Assembly: GCF_900115045.1 (NCBI RefSeq)
Contig: NZ_FOVC01000002.1
Location: forward strand, 502,167-566,166
Direction: 5' to 3'
Length of the DNA: 64,000 nucleotides
Origin: Izhakiella capsodis
Lineage (GTDB): Bacteria; Pseudomonadota; Gammaproteobacteria; Enterobacterales; Enterobacteriaceae
Positions 41,046-52,314 of the stretch are shown one piece after another. Under the pieces are notes generated by a model. It worked only from the letters and a program-made list of their open reading frames with translations. It did not search any database and was not told the DNA's origin. The translations under genes and the position numbers were made by a program. How positions within the stretch are numbered: the stretch's first letter is position 1; the number at the start of each line of letters is the position of its first letter.

Positions 41046-43325
41046 ATGGACGATCAACTGAACCAGAGTGCACTGGACTTTCATCAGTATCCGGTTCCAG
41101 GGAAGATTCAGGTCATCCCAACTAAACCTCTGGCTACGCAGCGCGATCTTGCGCTGGCTTATTCACCAGGCGTGGCTGCACCCTGTCTGGAAATTGCCGA
41201 TGATCCACAGGCAGCCTATAAATACACTGCACGCGGTAATCTGGTGGCAGTGATTTCGAACGGTACGGCAGTGCTTGGCCTGGGAAATATTGGCGCACTG
41301 GCGGGTAAGCCTGTGATGGAAGGCAAGGGCGTGCTGTTTAAAAAGTTTGCGGGTATTGATGTCTTTGATATTGAAGTCGACCAGAACGACCCCGACAAAT
41401 TCATTGAGGTCGTTTCGGCGCTGGAGCCGACATTTGGCGGTATCAATCTTGAAGATATTAAGGCACCGGAATGTTTCTACATTGAAAAAAAACTGCGCGA
41501 GCGCATGAATATTCCGGTGTTTCATGACGATCAGCATGGCACGGCGATCATTTGCTGTGCAGCGGTGCTTAACGGTCTGAAAGTGGTTAAAAAGACGCTA
41601 TCGGATGTGCGATTGGTGGTATCGGGTGCCGGCGCTTCTGCGATAGCTTGTATGAATCTGTTGGTTACGATGGGGATGAAAAAGCACAATATCACTGTGT
41701 GCGACTCTAAAGGCGTGATTTATCAGGGACGTGAAAAGAACATGGCGGAGACCAAAGCCGCCTATGCCGTGGCGGATACAGGTAAGCGTAAGCTGGAAGA
41801 GGTTATTGAAAACGCAGATATTTTCCTCGGCTGCTCTGGCCCCGGTGTGCTCAATCAACTGATGGTTAAGCGGATGGCACGCGATCCGCTAATTCTGGCG
41901 CTGGCAAATCCTCAGCCTGAAATTCTGCCGCCACTGGCAAAAGAAGTTCGCCCTGATGCCATCATCTGCACCGGACGTTCGGATTATCCGAATCAGGTAA
42001 ATAACGTGCTGTGCTTTCCATTCATTTTTCGTGGTGCGCTGGATGTCGGTGCAACGGCGATCAACGAAGAGATGAAGCTGGCTGCGGTTAATGCTATTGC
42101 CGGGCTGGCACAGGCGGAGCAGAGCGATGTGGTTGCATCGGCGTATGTCGATCAGGATCTGACCTTCGGGCCTGAGTACCTGATCCCCAAACCGTTTGAT
42201 CCGCGTTTAATCGCCCAGATTGCACCCGCGGTAGCGCAGGCGGCAATGGATTCTGGCGTAGCAACGCGCCCAATTAAGGATATGGAAGCCTACAAAGACA
42301 AGCTGGCGGAATTTGTCTATAAAACCAATCTGTTTATGAAACCCATTTTCGCTCAGGCACGTAAGGAGCCCAAAAGGGTCGTACTGGCGGAGGGGGAGGA
42401 TATTCGTATCCTGCATGCCACTCAGGAGCTGATTAGTCTTGGTCTGGCAAAGCCGGTGCTGATTGGTCGTCCCGGCGTTATTGAAATGCGTCTGAAAAAA
42501 CAGGGTTTGAAAATTCAGCCGGGTAAAGATTTTGAAGTAGTCAATAATGAATCCGATTCGCGCTTCAAGGCTTACTGGAACGAATATTACCAAATCATGA
42601 AGCGGCGGGGTGTTACTGCCGAACAGGCACAGCGTGCGCTTATTGGCAATCCTACGCTGATTGGTTCGATTATGGTTCATCGTGGCGAAGCGGATGCGCT
42701 GATTTGTGGCACCATCGGTGATTATCACGAACATTTTCGGGTGCTGGAGAACGTATTTGGCTACCGCAAGCAGCAAAAAGTTGCCGGGGCGATGAACGCG
42801 TTACTGCTGCCGGGGGGGAATACGTTTATCGCCGATACCTATGTTAATGCCGATCCCAGTGCCGAGCAGCTGGCAGAGCTGACGTTGCTAGCGGCGGAGA
42901 CGGTACGCCGCTTCGGTATCGAGCCGCGGGTGGCGCTGCTGTCTCACTCCAGCTTTGGTAGTTCTGATGGACCCTCCGCGCGAAAAATGCGAGAGGCGCT
43001 GGCGTTGATTCAGCAGCGGGCGCCGGAGCTGGAAGTGGATGGTGAAATGCATGGCGATGCCGCTCTGCTGGAAAGCATCCGTAGGGATCTGATGCCGGAC
43101 AGCCCGCTAAAAGGGTCGGCAAATCTGCTTATTATGCCGAACATGGAGGCGGCGCGTATCAGTTACAATTTGCTACGCGTTTCCTGCTCCGACGGGGTGA
43201 CGGTGGGGCCAGTGCTGATGGGCATGGCCAGCCCCGTACATGTTCTGACGCCAATAGCCTCAGTGCGTCGCATTGTAAACATGGTAGCGCTGGCGGTCGT
43301 TGAGGCGCAAATCGCCCCGCTATAA
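41046..43325 (+). CDS. maeB: NADP-dependent malic enzyme with PTA-like domain
   Basis: MaeB decarboxylates malate to pyruvate and produces NADPH. The 759-residue protein (E. coli 759) has an N-terminal malic-enzyme half: [23 protein letters not shown] with metal-binding Asp, and [16 protein letters not shown] for NADP. A C-terminal domain from residue ~430 resembles phosphotransacetylase ([29 protein letters not shown]) and is thought to be regulatory, responding to acetyl-CoA. It is convergent with hemF; the eut operon found here in E. coli is absent. Confidence 0.97.
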   Translation: MDDQLNQSALDFHQYPVPGKIQVIPTKPLATQRDLALAYSPGVAAPCLEIADDPQAAYKYTARGNLVAVISNGTAVLGLGNIGALAGKPVMEGKGVLFKKFAGIDVFDIEVDQNDPDKFIEVVSALEPTFGGINLEDIKAPECFYIEKKLRERMNIPVFHDDQHGTAIICCAAVLNGLKVVKKTLSDVRLVVSGAGASAIACMNLLVTMGMKKHNITVCDSKGVIYQGREKNMAETKAAYAVADTGKRKLEEVIENADIFLGCSGPGVLNQLMVKRMARDPLILALANPQPEILPPLAKEVRPDAIICTGRSDYPNQVNNVLCFPFIFRGALDVGATAINEEMKLAAVNAIAGLAQAEQSDVVASAYVDQDLTFGPEYLIPKPFDPRLIAQIAPAVAQAAMDSGVATRPIKDMEAYKDKLAEFVYKTNLFMKPIFAQARKEPKRVVLAEGEDIRILHATQELISLGLAKPVLIGRPGVIEMRLKKQGLKIQPGKDFEVVNNESDSRFKAYWNEYYQIMKRRGVTAEQAQRALIGNPTLIGSIMVHRGEADALICGTIGDYHEHFRVLENVFGYRKQQKVAGAMNALLLPGGNTFIADTYVNADPSAEQLAELTLLAAETVRRFGIEPRVALLSHSSFGSSDGPSARKMREALALIQQRAPELEVDGEMHGDAALLESIRRDLMPDSPLKGSANLLIMPNMEAARISYNLLRVSCSDGVTVGPVLMGMASPVHVLTPIASVRRIVNMVALAVVEAQIAPL

Positions 43326-43399
43326 CCTGTCGCTGCTGGGTTGACCGTTGACATGATGCTCCGGGCAAAGGACGGGCTGGAGACATTATCAGGGATGTG

Positions 43400-44353
<954 letters not shown>

Positions 44354-45217
44354 TTATCGTCTGTGGACGCCGTCGACTTCGTTAAAAAAGCCAATAATGC
44401 CGTCAACAATCGCCCCGGCAATTTTCTGTCTGAAAACGGAGGTATCCAGCAGTCGCTCTTCCTGTGGGTTAGTAATAAATGACGTTTCCACTAATACCGA
44501 GGGGATCGACGGTGATTTCAGCACCGCGAAAGCGGCCTGTTCGGTGTGCTGGCTGTGCAGGTGGTGAATGGGCCTTATCTGATTAAGCACATGCTTGCCC
44601 AGCGTGAGGCTTTTTTTTATGGTGTTGGTCTGCACCAGATCGAATATGATTTCTTGCAAGTAGCGATCTTTTGCCTCTACCTGCGCACCGCCAAACCTGT
44701 CTGCCGAGTTTTCCCGATTGGCAAGATATTTCGCCATTGTGCTGCTGGCTCCCCGGGTGGAAAGGGCAAAAACGGAAGCGCCGTGTGCGATCGGGCTGGT
44801 GAATCCATCGGCGTGGATTGACATAAACAGATTGGCACCGTGGCGATGGGCAATCTCCACGCGTTCATATAACGGAATAAAATGGTCGCTGTCCCGGGTC
44901 AGCATGGCTTCAATCGTAGGATGATGTTGCAACAGCATGCGGACATAGCGGGCAATCTCCAGCACCACATGTTTTTCCTCCGACCCCTCTTCGCCAATCG
45001 CGCCGGGATCGATACCGCCGTGTCCAGGGTCGATCATGACAATTCTTTTCCTGCCAGGAACGGTGCGTTTGGGGTAGTTATGATAGCCTGACAGCCGTGG
45101 GCGGGAGCCTTCAGCAGCAGCAAAAACAGATTTTGTTCCGGTGAGTGCGAGTGCCAGGCCGCATAACAGCAGCTGACGGCGCGAAACAAGAGGCGTAAGA
45201 GATTTAATCGGTTTCAC
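44354..45217 (-). CDS. amiA: N-acetylmuramoyl-L-alanine amidase AmiA
   Basis: AmiA splits septal peptidoglycan by removing stem peptides during division, activated by EnvC. The protein has a Tat signal, SRRQLLLCGLALALTG (residues ~12-27 from the GTG at 45217). Zinc residues lie in VMIDPGHGGIDPGAIG, EEKHVVLEIA and FMSIHADGF, and the C-terminal Glu in VLVETSFITNPQEE. The GTG start aligns with E. coli (MSTFKPLKTLTSRRQ) and gives 287 residues; an ATG at 45262 is also possible but would add an atypical N-terminal tail. hemF follows. Confidence 0.92.
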   Translation of the reverse strand: MKPIKSLTPLVSRRQLLLCGLALALTGTKSVFAAAEGSRPRLSGYHNYPKRTVPGRKRIVMIDPGHGGIDPGAIGEEGSEEKHVVLEIARYVRMLLQHHPTIEAMLTRDSDHFIPLYERVEIAHRHGANLFMSIHADGFTSPIAHGASVFALSTRGASSTMAKYLANRENSADRFGGAQVEAKDRYLQEIIFDLVQTNTIKKSLTLGKHVLNQIRPIHHLHSQHTEQAAFAVLKSPSIPSVLVETSFITNPQEERLLDTSVFRQKIAGAIVDGIIGFFNEVDGVHRR

Positions 45218-45416
45218 AATGGCGTCCACTAATAAATACTGCCCATTGTTATATCGTAACATTAAGGATTACGCGACATCCGGTGTATTTCAGGCATTTA
45301 CTTTTTATTTCAGCTGGAGAATAGCGTGTTTTTTTATCCCGGTGACGTGCGAAACTTGCGCATCGGCAAGAATGCGTGATAATCAGCTGAATCTGCGACT
45401 TAACAGGATATAAGCT

Positions 45417-45842
45417 ATGGAAATCCGTGCGTTTCAGCAGGACGATTTTGAAGAGGTTATCACTTTGTGGGACCGCTGCGATCTGCTGCGTCCGTGGAAC
45501 GACCCGGAGCTGGATATTGAACGCAAGATGAGTTATGACCCCGATCTGTTTCTGGTCGCTGTGGTTAATGGTGAAATAGTCGGTAGCCTGATGGGCGGCT
45601 ATGACGGTCACCGCGGCTCCGCCTACTATCTTGGTGTACATCCGGATTATCGCGGTCGCGGTATTGCAAATGCGCTGGTCAATCGTCTGGAGAAAAAACT
45701 GATCGCGCGTGGCTGTCCCAAGATCACCCTACTGGTGCGTCAGGAAAATGATGCAGTCATCGGCTTCTACGAAAAACTGGATTATGACACGCTGGACAGC
45801 GTCACTCTCGGTAAGCGTTTGATCGAAGATCGTGAGTATTAA
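45417..45842 (+). CDS. ypeA: GNAT-family acetyltransferase YpeA
   Basis: A 141-residue GNAT N-acetyltransferase, the same length as E. coli YpeA. The acetyl-CoA-binding motif A is [17 protein letters not shown] (residues ~76-92). [18 protein letters not shown] starts the fold. The substrate is not known. It is divergent from amiA and 9 bases upstream of yfeZ, probably co-transcribed. Confidence 0.93.
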   Translation: MEIRAFQQDDFEEVITLWDRCDLLRPWNDPELDIERKMSYDPDLFLVAVVNGEIVGSLMGGYDGHRGSAYYLGVHPDYRGRGIANALVNRLEKKLIARGCPKITLLVRQENDAVIGFYEKLDYDTLDSVTLGKRLIEDREY

Positions 45843-45851
45843 TTCCTCATT

Positions 45852-46328
45852 ATGCTGAAATACCCGCCCGATGTCTGGGATGCCAAAGGGCAACTCAGGC
45901 TCCCTTTATCCTATTGGTTGATTTTGCTGTTGCAGGCGCGTAGCTGGGTTCTGTTTGTGCTGGCCGATACCTCCCATCAGCAGGCCAGCGCTATTCTGGC
46001 GCTGTTTTATCCTGATCCTGGCGATCTGGGCGTGGGTCTGATATGGGGTGTTCCGGCTGCGGTTGGCTTTTTACTCAGTGGCTGGCGGCAACGCTTCCCT
46101 CGCTTCTGGCAACGCTTCCCTCGCTTCTGGCAATGCTGGCGCTGGGTTCTGGCTATTTCGTTATTGGCCTCTTTTCTCCAGCAGTGCCTGGCTGCCAGTC
46201 AGGATATGACGCTGGTTACACCCTGGATGATAATGACGAGCATCGCTGATCTGCTGGGACTGGCCTGGCTGGTGTTAGATCGTCGCTTGCGCGACTGTTT
46301 TAATCCGCGCTTAAATCATGTGGAGTAA
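45852..46328 (+). CDS. yfeZ: YfeZ-like inner membrane protein (DUF2919)
   Basis: A 158-residue membrane protein of unknown function with about four hydrophobic segments (residues ~20-38, ~58-74, ~95-112, ~123-140). It matches E. coli YfeZ at LLLQARSWVLFV and FYPDPGD. A 21-base unit is repeated in tandem within the gene (46089-46130), adding a second QRFPRFW between the second and third segments; the frame is kept. It follows ypeA closely. Confidence 0.8.
   Translation: MLKYPPDVWDAKGQLRLPLSYWLILLLQARSWVLFVLADTSHQQASAILALFYPDPGDLGVGLIWGVPAAVGFLLSGWRQRFPRFWQRFPRFWQCWRWVLAISLLASFLQQCLAASQDMTLVTPWMIMTSIADLLGLAWLVLDRRLRDCFNPRLNHVE
46089..46130 (+). repeat. 21-bp exact tandem duplication in yfeZ
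   Basis: Two adjacent identical copies of a 21-base unit starting CAACGCTTCCC and ending CTTCTGG. Because 21 is a multiple of 3, the duplication adds seven residues (QRFPRFW) without frameshift. Confidence 0.97.
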
Positions 46329-46353
46329 ACTTTTTATCGCCGGCAAACTCAAA
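46326..46353 (+). promoter_or_regulatory. Sigma-E-type promoter of yfeY
   Basis: TAAACTT (46326-46332), a 16-base spacer, then TCAAA (46349-46353) resemble the sigma-E consensus GGAACTT-N15-17-TCAAA. E. coli yfeY is a known sigma-E regulon member. The -35 has A instead of G/G at its first positions but keeps AACTT. Confidence 0.6.
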
Positions 46354-46392
46354 GCAGTTCGGCGATCGCGCCTCTGATAGAAAGGAGTATTC

Positions 46393-47010
46393 ATGAAGTC
46401 TGTTTCCCTCGCGCCTCTTTGTGCCGCCATGCTGCTGTCCGGATGCGCCGGTTCCGGCGTATCAACGACCTCACCAGACAGCACCAGCTGGTATAACCCG
46501 CTGTCATGGCACTGGTCGGCGCTTAACCCGGTCAGCTGGTTCGGCCCTTCTTTGCAGGTTACTGAACAGGGAGTTGGCAAGATTACAGCCGCCACGCCAA
46601 TGACTGAAGAGGCCATAAACAAAGGCCTGGACGGCGATTATCACCTGCGTAAAGGGATGCGTAGCGACGGAGAGAAGGTGGTGACGTTTTGGCAGGCGCT
46701 CAGTGAGGGCAAGCTGAAATTGGTAGTTAGCGGCCAGACCCATGTTAACCAGATTGTCGTAATGGACGACAACGTAAGTGGACCCGGCGGCGTAGCGCTT
46801 GGAGCGCCTTTCAGTACGCTGTACAGCGAAGCATTTGGCGCCTGTAAACTTGCGGGCTATCGTGACGGTAGCGACGTGCGCTGTCGGGCGCCGGGCAGTC
46901 AGCACATATGGTACCAATTTACCGGTGAGTGGCACGGCCCGGAAGGCTTAATGCCCGATAACGCAACCCTGAAAAAGTGGCGTCTCAATAAAATTATCTG
47001 GCAGAGCTGA
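46393..47010 (+). CDS. yfeY: YfeY lipoprotein (RpoE-regulated family)
   Basis: A 205-residue lipoprotein of the YfeY family (191 aa in E. coli). The signal peptide ends in LLSGC with lipidated Cys18, followed by residues GSG, so outer-membrane sorting is likely. VTEQGVGKITAATPM, LDGDYHLRKGM, CRAPGSQHIWYQFTGEWHG, GPEGLMPDNATLKKW are conserved. AAAGGAG precedes the ATG. A sigma-E-like promoter upstream supports an envelope-stress role; molecular function is unknown. Confidence 0.9.
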   Translation: MKSVSLAPLCAAMLLSGCAGSGVSTTSPDSTSWYNPLSWHWSALNPVSWFGPSLQVTEQGVGKITAATPMTEEAINKGLDGDYHLRKGMRSDGEKVVTFWQALSEGKLKLVVSGQTHVNQIVVMDDNVSGPGGVALGAPFSTLYSEAFGACKLAGYRDGSDVRCRAPGSQHIWYQFTGEWHGPEGLMPDNATLKKWRLNKIIWQS

Positions 47011-47187
47011 ACATCGCTCTTAATCTGTGATGATCGGGTGGTATGCAATTGCTCATGCGGGCTGCCCGGTTGCAAAGGACGACTGCTTGTCATTGAGCCA
47101 TCGCCTATCTGATGCCGGTGACTTATAGCGTTTTACGCTTTTAAATCACTAAAAAGTATATAAAACCGTTACGACTTTCCCCTGTGT

Positions 47188-47240
47188 TATAAATAAACTG
47201 GCATCCTGATACAACCAGCCAAACTCACACAGGGTGTAAA
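47188..47240 (+). promoter_or_regulatory. Probable cysPUWAM promoter and leader
   Basis: A TATAAA hexamer at 47188-47193 lies 48 bases before cysP, with no good -35 hexamer at 16-18 bases. A weak -35 is typical of promoters that need the activator CysB. No CysB site was delineated by eye. Confidence 0.3.
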
Positions 47241-48254
47241 ATGTCGCAGATAACGATAAAAAGAATAGCCAAGGCTACGGCTTTAACACTCATGCTGGTT
47301 GGTAGCGTTAAGGCAACAGAATTACTCAATAGCTCCTATGACGTGGCGCGCGAATTGTTTGTCGCACTTAACGCCCCTTTTGAAAAGCAATGGGATGCGC
47401 AGCATCCTGATGACAAACTCACGATTAAGCAATCTCATGCCGGCTCTTCGAAACAGGCTTTAGCCATATTACAAGGGCTGAAAGCTGACGTAGTGACTTA
47501 TAATCAGGTTACGGATGTGCAGATACTGCACGATCGCGGAAATCTTATCCCCGCCGACTGGCAGCTGCGCCTGCCGAATAACAGCTCGCCGTTTTACTCG
47601 ACGATGGCGTTTTTGGTTCGTAAGGGTAACCCTAAAAATATTCACGACTGGAGCGACCTGGTTAAACGTGACGTAAAGCTGGTTTTCCCCAACCCTAAAA
47701 CTTCTGGTAACGGCCGCTATACGTGGCTGGCCGCATGGGGTGTCACCAGCCAGGCTGACGGTGGGGATCAGGCTAAAACCCGGCAGTTTATGACGCAATT
47801 TCTAAAAAACGTGGTGGTTTTTGATACCGGTGGCCGCGGTGCCACAACAACGTTTGTCGATCGTGGACTGGGTGATGTGCTGATAAGCTTTGAGTCAGAG
47901 GTGAATACCATCAGTAATCGGTATGCCGACCAGGGTTATGAAGTCGTGGTGCCGAAAAACAATATTCTCGCAGAGTTTCCAGTGACCTGGATTGATAAAA
48001 ACGTCGAGCGCAACAATACCAGGCCGGTGGCAAAAGCCTACCTTAACTACCTCTATTCCCCTGTTGCACAAAAGATTATGACTGACTTTTATTATCGGGT
48101 GAATAATCCGGTGTTAATGGCGGAAAATAGAAGTCGCTTCCCGCCAACTCAGCTGTTCAGGGTTGAAGATCAGTTTGGTCGCTGGGATCAGGTGATGAAT
48201 ACCCATTTTGCCAGCGGTGGTGAGCTGGAAAAACTGTTAGCAGCAGGACATTAA
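47241..48254 (+). CDS. cysP: Thiosulfate-binding protein CysP
   Basis: CysP is the periplasmic thiosulfate- and sulfate-binding component of the CysPUWA ABC importer. The 337 residues (338 in E. coli) include a signal peptide ending about residue 25 ([11 protein letters not shown]). Mature residues [45 protein letters not shown] and [12 protein letters not shown] line the anion site in this family. It is first in cysPUWAM; cysU begins one base after its stop. Confidence 0.96.
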   Translation: MSQITIKRIAKATALTLMLVGSVKATELLNSSYDVARELFVALNAPFEKQWDAQHPDDKLTIKQSHAGSSKQALAILQGLKADVVTYNQVTDVQILHDRGNLIPADWQLRLPNNSSPFYSTMAFLVRKGNPKNIHDWSDLVKRDVKLVFPNPKTSGNGRYTWLAAWGVTSQADGGDQAKTRQFMTQFLKNVVVFDTGGRGATTTFVDRGLGDVLISFESEVNTISNRYADQGYEVVVPKNNILAEFPVTWIDKNVERNNTRPVAKAYLNYLYSPVAQKIMTDFYYRVNNPVLMAENRSRFPPTQLFRVEDQFGRWDQVMNTHFASGGELEKLLAAGH

Positions 48255-48255
48255 G

Positions 48256-49092
48256 ATGGTATCAGGCAGCGGGAAACGCGTTTTACCGGGATTCGGCATC
48301 AGTCTTGGCAGTAGTCTGTTTTTTATCTGCCTGATTCTGCTACTCCCGCTGAGCGCGCTGTTGATGCAGCTATCGCAGATGACGCTGGCGCAATACTGGC
48401 AGGTGATCACCCAGCCGCAGATCGTTGCGGCTTATCAGGTCACGTTACTTGCCGCCGGTGTGGCCTCACTGTTCAATGCCCTTTTCGGTATGCTCATGGC
48501 GTGGATCTTAACGCGTTATCGCTTCCCAGGACGCAGGTTGTTGGATGGTCTGATGGATCTGCCATTTGCATTGCCGACCGCAGTTGCAGGCCTGACGCTG
48601 GCCGGTCTTTTCTCCATCAATGGCTGGCTTGGCAGCGGATTATACACATGGTTCGGTCTGAAAATTTCTTATACATGGCTTGGTATCGCGCTAGCGATGG
48701 CGTTTACCAGCGTCCCCTTCGTGGTGCGGACGGTACAGCCGGTGCTTGAGGAGCTGGGGCCGGAGTATGAAGAAGCGGCAGAAACGCTCGGAGCCACGCC
48801 CTGGCAAAGTTTCCGTCGCGTTGTGCTGCCTGAGCTTACTCCGGCGCTACTGGCAGGAACTGCGCTCTCATTTACCCGCAGCCTGGGGGAGTTTGGTGCG
48901 GTGATTTTTATCGCCGGTAATATTGCCTGGAAAACGGAGGTGACGTCGCTGATGATCTTTGTTCGTTTGCAGGAGTTTGACTACCCGGCGGCCAGTGCTA
49001 TCGCGTCAGTTATTCTGGCCGCGTCGCTGCTGCTGCTGTTTGCCATTAACACGTTACAAAGCCGTTTCGGCCGACGCCTCGGGGGGCACTGA
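48256..49092 (+). CDS. cysU: Sulfate/thiosulfate ABC permease CysU
   Basis: CysU (CysT) is one of the two membrane subunits of the sulfate importer. The 278-residue protein has six predicted membrane segments. The cytoplasmic EAA loop, which contacts CysA, reads EEAAETLGATPWQSFRRVVLPEL (near residues 173-195). The DLPFALPTAVAGLTL segment is shared with the family. The stop overlaps the cysW start (TGATG), consistent with coupled translation. Confidence 0.96.
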   Translation: MVSGSGKRVLPGFGISLGSSLFFICLILLLPLSALLMQLSQMTLAQYWQVITQPQIVAAYQVTLLAAGVASLFNALFGMLMAWILTRYRFPGRRLLDGLMDLPFALPTAVAGLTLAGLFSINGWLGSGLYTWFGLKISYTWLGIALAMAFTSVPFVVRTVQPVLEELGPEYEEAAETLGATPWQSFRRVVLPELTPALLAGTALSFTRSLGEFGAVIFIAGNIAWKTEVTSLMIFVRLQEFDYPAASAIASVILAASLLLLFAINTLQSRFGRRLGGH

Positions 49093-49961
49093 TGACCGAT
49101 AGTGCCAGAATTGTAATCCGCAGCCGAATTAACTGGGGTAGGGGGGCGTTGATTATCCTCGGTATCCTCCTGTCGCTATTGCTGCTAGTGGTACCGCTAG
49201 TATCAATTTTTGTTGAGGCGCTGAATCACGGGTTGGGAGAGGCGCTAGTAAACCTCGGTGATCAGGATATGCTACATGCTATCTGGCTGACGGTGCTGGT
49301 TGCGCTGATTACCGTTCCCGTTAACCTGGTTTTTGGTACGCTGCTGGCATGGCTGGTGACGCGCTTTAACTTCCCTGGCCGCCAGCTGATGCTGACGCTT
49401 TTTGATATCCCGTTCGCCGTCTCACCTGTGGTGGCGGGATTAATCTATCTGTTATTCTGGGGGGTTAATGGGCCCGTGGGTGGGTGGCTGGATGTGCACA
49501 ATATTCAACTCATGTTTTCCTGGCCGGGTATCGTTATGGTGACGGTATTCGTTACTTGTCCTTTTGTGGTGCGCGAGCTGGTTCCAGTTATGCTAAGTCA
49601 GGGGAGCCACGAGGATGAAGCTGCGGTGCTGCTGGGGGCCTCTGGCTGGCAGATGTTCCGTAGGGTGACACTACCCAATATTCGCTGGGCTTTGCTGTAT
49701 GGCGTGGTGCTCACTAACGCCCGGGCGATTGGTGAATTCGGCGCGGTATCGGTGGTTTCAGGCGCGGTACGCGGTGAGACTTATACGTTGCCACTTCAGG
49801 TTGAATTATTGCATCAGGATTACAACACCGTGGGCGCTTTTACTGCTGCGGCCTTGTTGACCCTGATGGCGATCCTGACACTGTTTCTGAAAAGCGCACT
49901 GCAGTGGCGCCTGGAAAACCAGCGACAGCGTTTGCAGCAGGAGATGAGTAATGAGTATTGA
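49092..49961 (+). CDS. cysW: Sulfate/thiosulfate ABC permease CysW
   Basis: The second membrane subunit of the CysPUWA importer, 289 residues (291 in E. coli), related to CysU. The EAA loop begins [21 protein letters not shown] (near residue 177). [20 protein letters not shown] and [16 protein letters not shown] are typical. Six membrane segments are predicted. It overlaps cysU by one base and cysA by eleven, so the four transporter genes are one tight operon. Confidence 0.96.
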   Translation: MTDSARIVIRSRINWGRGALIILGILLSLLLLVVPLVSIFVEALNHGLGEALVNLGDQDMLHAIWLTVLVALITVPVNLVFGTLLAWLVTRFNFPGRQLMLTLFDIPFAVSPVVAGLIYLLFWGVNGPVGGWLDVHNIQLMFSWPGIVMVTVFVTCPFVVRELVPVMLSQGSHEDEAAVLLGASGWQMFRRVTLPNIRWALLYGVVLTNARAIGEFGAVSVVSGAVRGETYTLPLQVELLHQDYNTVGAFTAAALLTLMAILTLFLKSALQWRLENQRQRLQQEMSNEY

Positions 49962-51039
49962 AATCAATCATATCAGCAAAGCTTTTGGTGCAACGAAAGT
50001 ACTGCATGATATTTCGCTGGATATACCCTCAGGTCAAATGGTTGCGTTACTTGGCCCGTCAGGCTCGGGGAAAACCACGCTGCTGCGTATTATTGCCGGC
50101 CTGGAAAGTCTAACGCGGGGCGGGCTGAGCTTTCACGGTAACGATGTTACCCGGCTGCATGCCCGTGAACGTCATGTCGGCTTTGTATTTCAGCATTACG
50201 CGCTTTTTCGTCACATGACGGTGTTCGATAATATTGCTTTTGGTTTGACGGTGATGCCGCGACGTACACGTCCCGGCGCTACGGTTATCCGGCAAAAGGT
50301 TATGCAGCTTTTAGACATGGTTCAGCTGTCGCAGCTGGCAAATCGCTATCCGGCCCAGCTCTCTGGTGGACAGAAACAGCGCGTAGCTTTGGCTCGGGCG
50401 CTGGCGGTCGAGCCACAGATTTTGCTTCTCGACGAGCCTTTCGGTGCGTTGGATGCGCAGGTGCGCAAAGAGCTGCGCCGCTGGCTGCGTCAGCTGCACG
50501 AGGAACTCAAGTTTACCAGCGTTTTCGTTACTCACGATCAGGAAGAAGCGATGGAAGTGGCAGATAGCGTGGTGGTGATGAGCCATGGGCACATTGAACA
50601 GACAGGCACACCGCAGGAGGTGTGGAGCGAGCCAGCGACTCGCTTCGTACTGGAGTTTCTCGGTGAGGTTAATCGCTTTGATGGCCTGGTGCGGGGGTCG
50701 CAATTTTCCGTTGGTGGTCAGCACTGGCCGCTAGGTTACACACCAGACTGGCAAGATCGTGTCGATCTCTTCCTGCGTCCTTGGGAGGTCGACGTCAGCC
50801 GACAGAACACCCCTGATACGCCCCTACCGGCGCGGGTGGTTGAAGTCAGTCCGAAAGGACACTTCTGGCAGCTTCAGCTTCAGCCGCAAGGTTGGCATGC
50901 CGATCCGTTTAGCGTGATATTTGATGGTTCGCAGCTTGCGCCTCTTCGCGGTGAAACGTTTTACGTGGGCATGAAACAGGCGCGGGTTTATCACGATGAA
51001 ACCCCTTTACGTCAGGTTGCCTTTGCGCAAAGTGCCTGA
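49951..51039 (+). CDS. cysA: Sulfate/thiosulfate ABC ATPase CysA
   Basis: CysA powers the sulfate importer. The 362-residue protein has the ABC domain in residues 1-240 and a TOBE-type regulatory domain after it. Walker [12 protein letters not shown] (residues ~34-44), Q-loop FVFQHYALF, signature LSGGQKQR (near 135), Walker [13 protein letters not shown] and switch His in [11 protein letters not shown] are intact. The start overlaps the end of cysW. A short terminator lies between it and cysM. Confidence 0.97.
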   Translation: MSIEINHISKAFGATKVLHDISLDIPSGQMVALLGPSGSGKTTLLRIIAGLESLTRGGLSFHGNDVTRLHARERHVGFVFQHYALFRHMTVFDNIAFGLTVMPRRTRPGATVIRQKVMQLLDMVQLSQLANRYPAQLSGGQKQRVALARALAVEPQILLLDEPFGALDAQVRKELRRWLRQLHEELKFTSVFVTHDQEEAMEVADSVVVMSHGHIEQTGTPQEVWSEPATRFVLEFLGEVNRFDGLVRGSQFSVGGQHWPLGYTPDWQDRVDLFLRPWEVDVSRQNTPDTPLPARVVEVSPKGHFWQLQLQPQGWHADPFSVIFDGSQLAPLRGETFYVGMKQARVYHDETPLRQVAFAQSA

Positions 51040-51061
51040 TATTTTCTTTTGTATCGAATGG

Positions 51062-51088
51062 AGGTCAGGTTTTGCCTGGCCTTTTTTT
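51062..51088 (+). terminator. Terminator between cysA and cysM
   Basis: AGGTCAGG/CCTGGCCT form an 8-bp stem with one G-T pair, TTTTG loop, and seven T. It lies 23 bases after cysA and 31 before cysM, so cysM may be reached only by readthrough. Confidence 0.75.
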
Positions 51089-51119
51089 ATCCGCCTATTT
51101 TGTTTGTCAGGAACTTAAC

Positions 51120-52001
51120 GTGACGACGCTTGAAAAAACTGTTGGCAGTACTCCCCTGGTTCAGCTACAGCGCCTGACGCCGGATAATGGCAGCGAAATC
51201 TGGGTAAAACTTGAAGGCAATAATCCCGCCGGTTCGGTCAAAGACCGGGCGGCATTGTCGATGATCCAGCAGGGTGAGGTGCGGCATGAAATCAAACCCG
51301 GCGATACGCTGATTGAGGCTACCAGCGGCAATACGGGTATTGCGCTGGCGATGATCGCGGCGATGAAGGGCTATAAACTGCGTCTGTTGATGCCTGACAA
51401 TATGAGCGAAGAGCGGCGTGTGGCGATGGCAGCCTATGGCGCAGAGCTTATTCTGGTTCCCCGTGAGCGCGGTATGGAGGGCGCGAGAGACCTGGCCCGG
51501 GAGATGGCCGCGCGTGGGGAAGGAAAAGTGCTCGATCAGTTTAATAACCCTGATAATCCGCTCGGGCATTATCTGACCACAGGTCCTGAAATCTGGCAAC
51601 AAACCTGCGGTGTACTGACGCATTTTGTTTCCTGTATGGGGACGACCGGCACTATTACCGGTGTGGGGCGCTATCTGAAAGAGCAGAGTGACCGCGTGCA
51701 AATAGTTGGCCTGCAACCTGCAGAAGGTAGCAATATTCCGGGCATCCGCCGCTGGTCACAAGCTTATTTGCCTGGCATTTTTCGCCCCGAACTGGTGGAT
51801 GACATTCTTGATATCGGCCAGTGTGAGGCAGAAGACATCATGCGTCAGCTTGCCCGCCGCGAAGGTATCTTCTGTGGTGTCAGCTCTGGCGGAGCGGTTG
51901 CCGGTGCGCTGCGAATTGCGCATGCGCTACCGGAGAGCAAAATCGTTGCTATTATTTGCGATCGTGGCGATCGCTACCTGTCGACCGGTGTCTTCAGCTA
52001 A
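51120..52001 (+). CDS. cysM: Cysteine synthase B (CysM)
   Basis: CysM makes cysteine from O-acetylserine and sulfide, or S-sulfocysteine from thiosulfate. The GTG at 51120 with CAGGAA eight bases upstream gives 293 residues and aligns with MSTLEQTIGNTPLV of E. coli. PLP Lys is in NPAGSVKDRAALSM (near residue 41), the phosphate loop is [15 protein letters not shown], and SCMGTTGTITG and FCGVSSGGAVAGA are intact. It ends at STGVFS, about ten residues earlier than the 303-residue E. coli protein. Confidence 0.94.
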   Translation: MTTLEKTVGSTPLVQLQRLTPDNGSEIWVKLEGNNPAGSVKDRAALSMIQQGEVRHEIKPGDTLIEATSGNTGIALAMIAAMKGYKLRLLMPDNMSEERRVAMAAYGAELILVPRERGMEGARDLAREMAARGEGKVLDQFNNPDNPLGHYLTTGPEIWQQTCGVLTHFVSCMGTTGTITGVGRYLKEQSDRVQIVGLQPAEGSNIPGIRRWSQAYLPGIFRPELVDDILDIGQCEAEDIMRQLARREGIFCGVSSGGAVAGALRIAHALPESKIVAIICDRGDRYLSTGVFS

Positions 52002-52266
52002 GCCCTCTATTGCTGCGGCGGACGATAAGAAGAACGGAAAAACCGGCTGATTAGCGGGTGACACCGGGGAACATTTTTTGCTTTTGATCGACTTTTATTT
52101 TGGTCAGTCAGTTTTTTTGGTGGGATTACAGTTTGACGATAATCACTATGCTCTTGAACATAAAGCAGTCCGATATAGCGTTGATTTACAAACAGCATCG
52201 GCAATCGCGGTGTTAGCAGGGAGGAGGGCTATTTACCACCGCCTTCTCACAGATTTTTCGTTCAGC

Positions 52267-52293
52267 GAAAAAAAGGCACCTTTTACAGGTGCC
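52267..52293 (-). terminator. Terminator of ptsHI-crr
   Basis: On the minus strand GGCACCT/AGGTGCC form a stem with a GTAAA loop, then seven T. It begins about 22 bases after the crr stop, at the convergent junction with cysM. Confidence 0.85.
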
Positions 52294-52314
52294 GTCATTA
52301 TGTCTGGTGATAGC

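Noticed and set aside
40798..41061. 87-codon frame running into maeB
   Set aside because: It overlaps the maeB start in another frame and lacks a ribosome-binding site; aromatic-rich low-quality translation.
42207..42776. 189-codon minus-strand frame inside maeB
   Set aside because: Antisense shadow of the conserved phosphotransacetylase-like domain.
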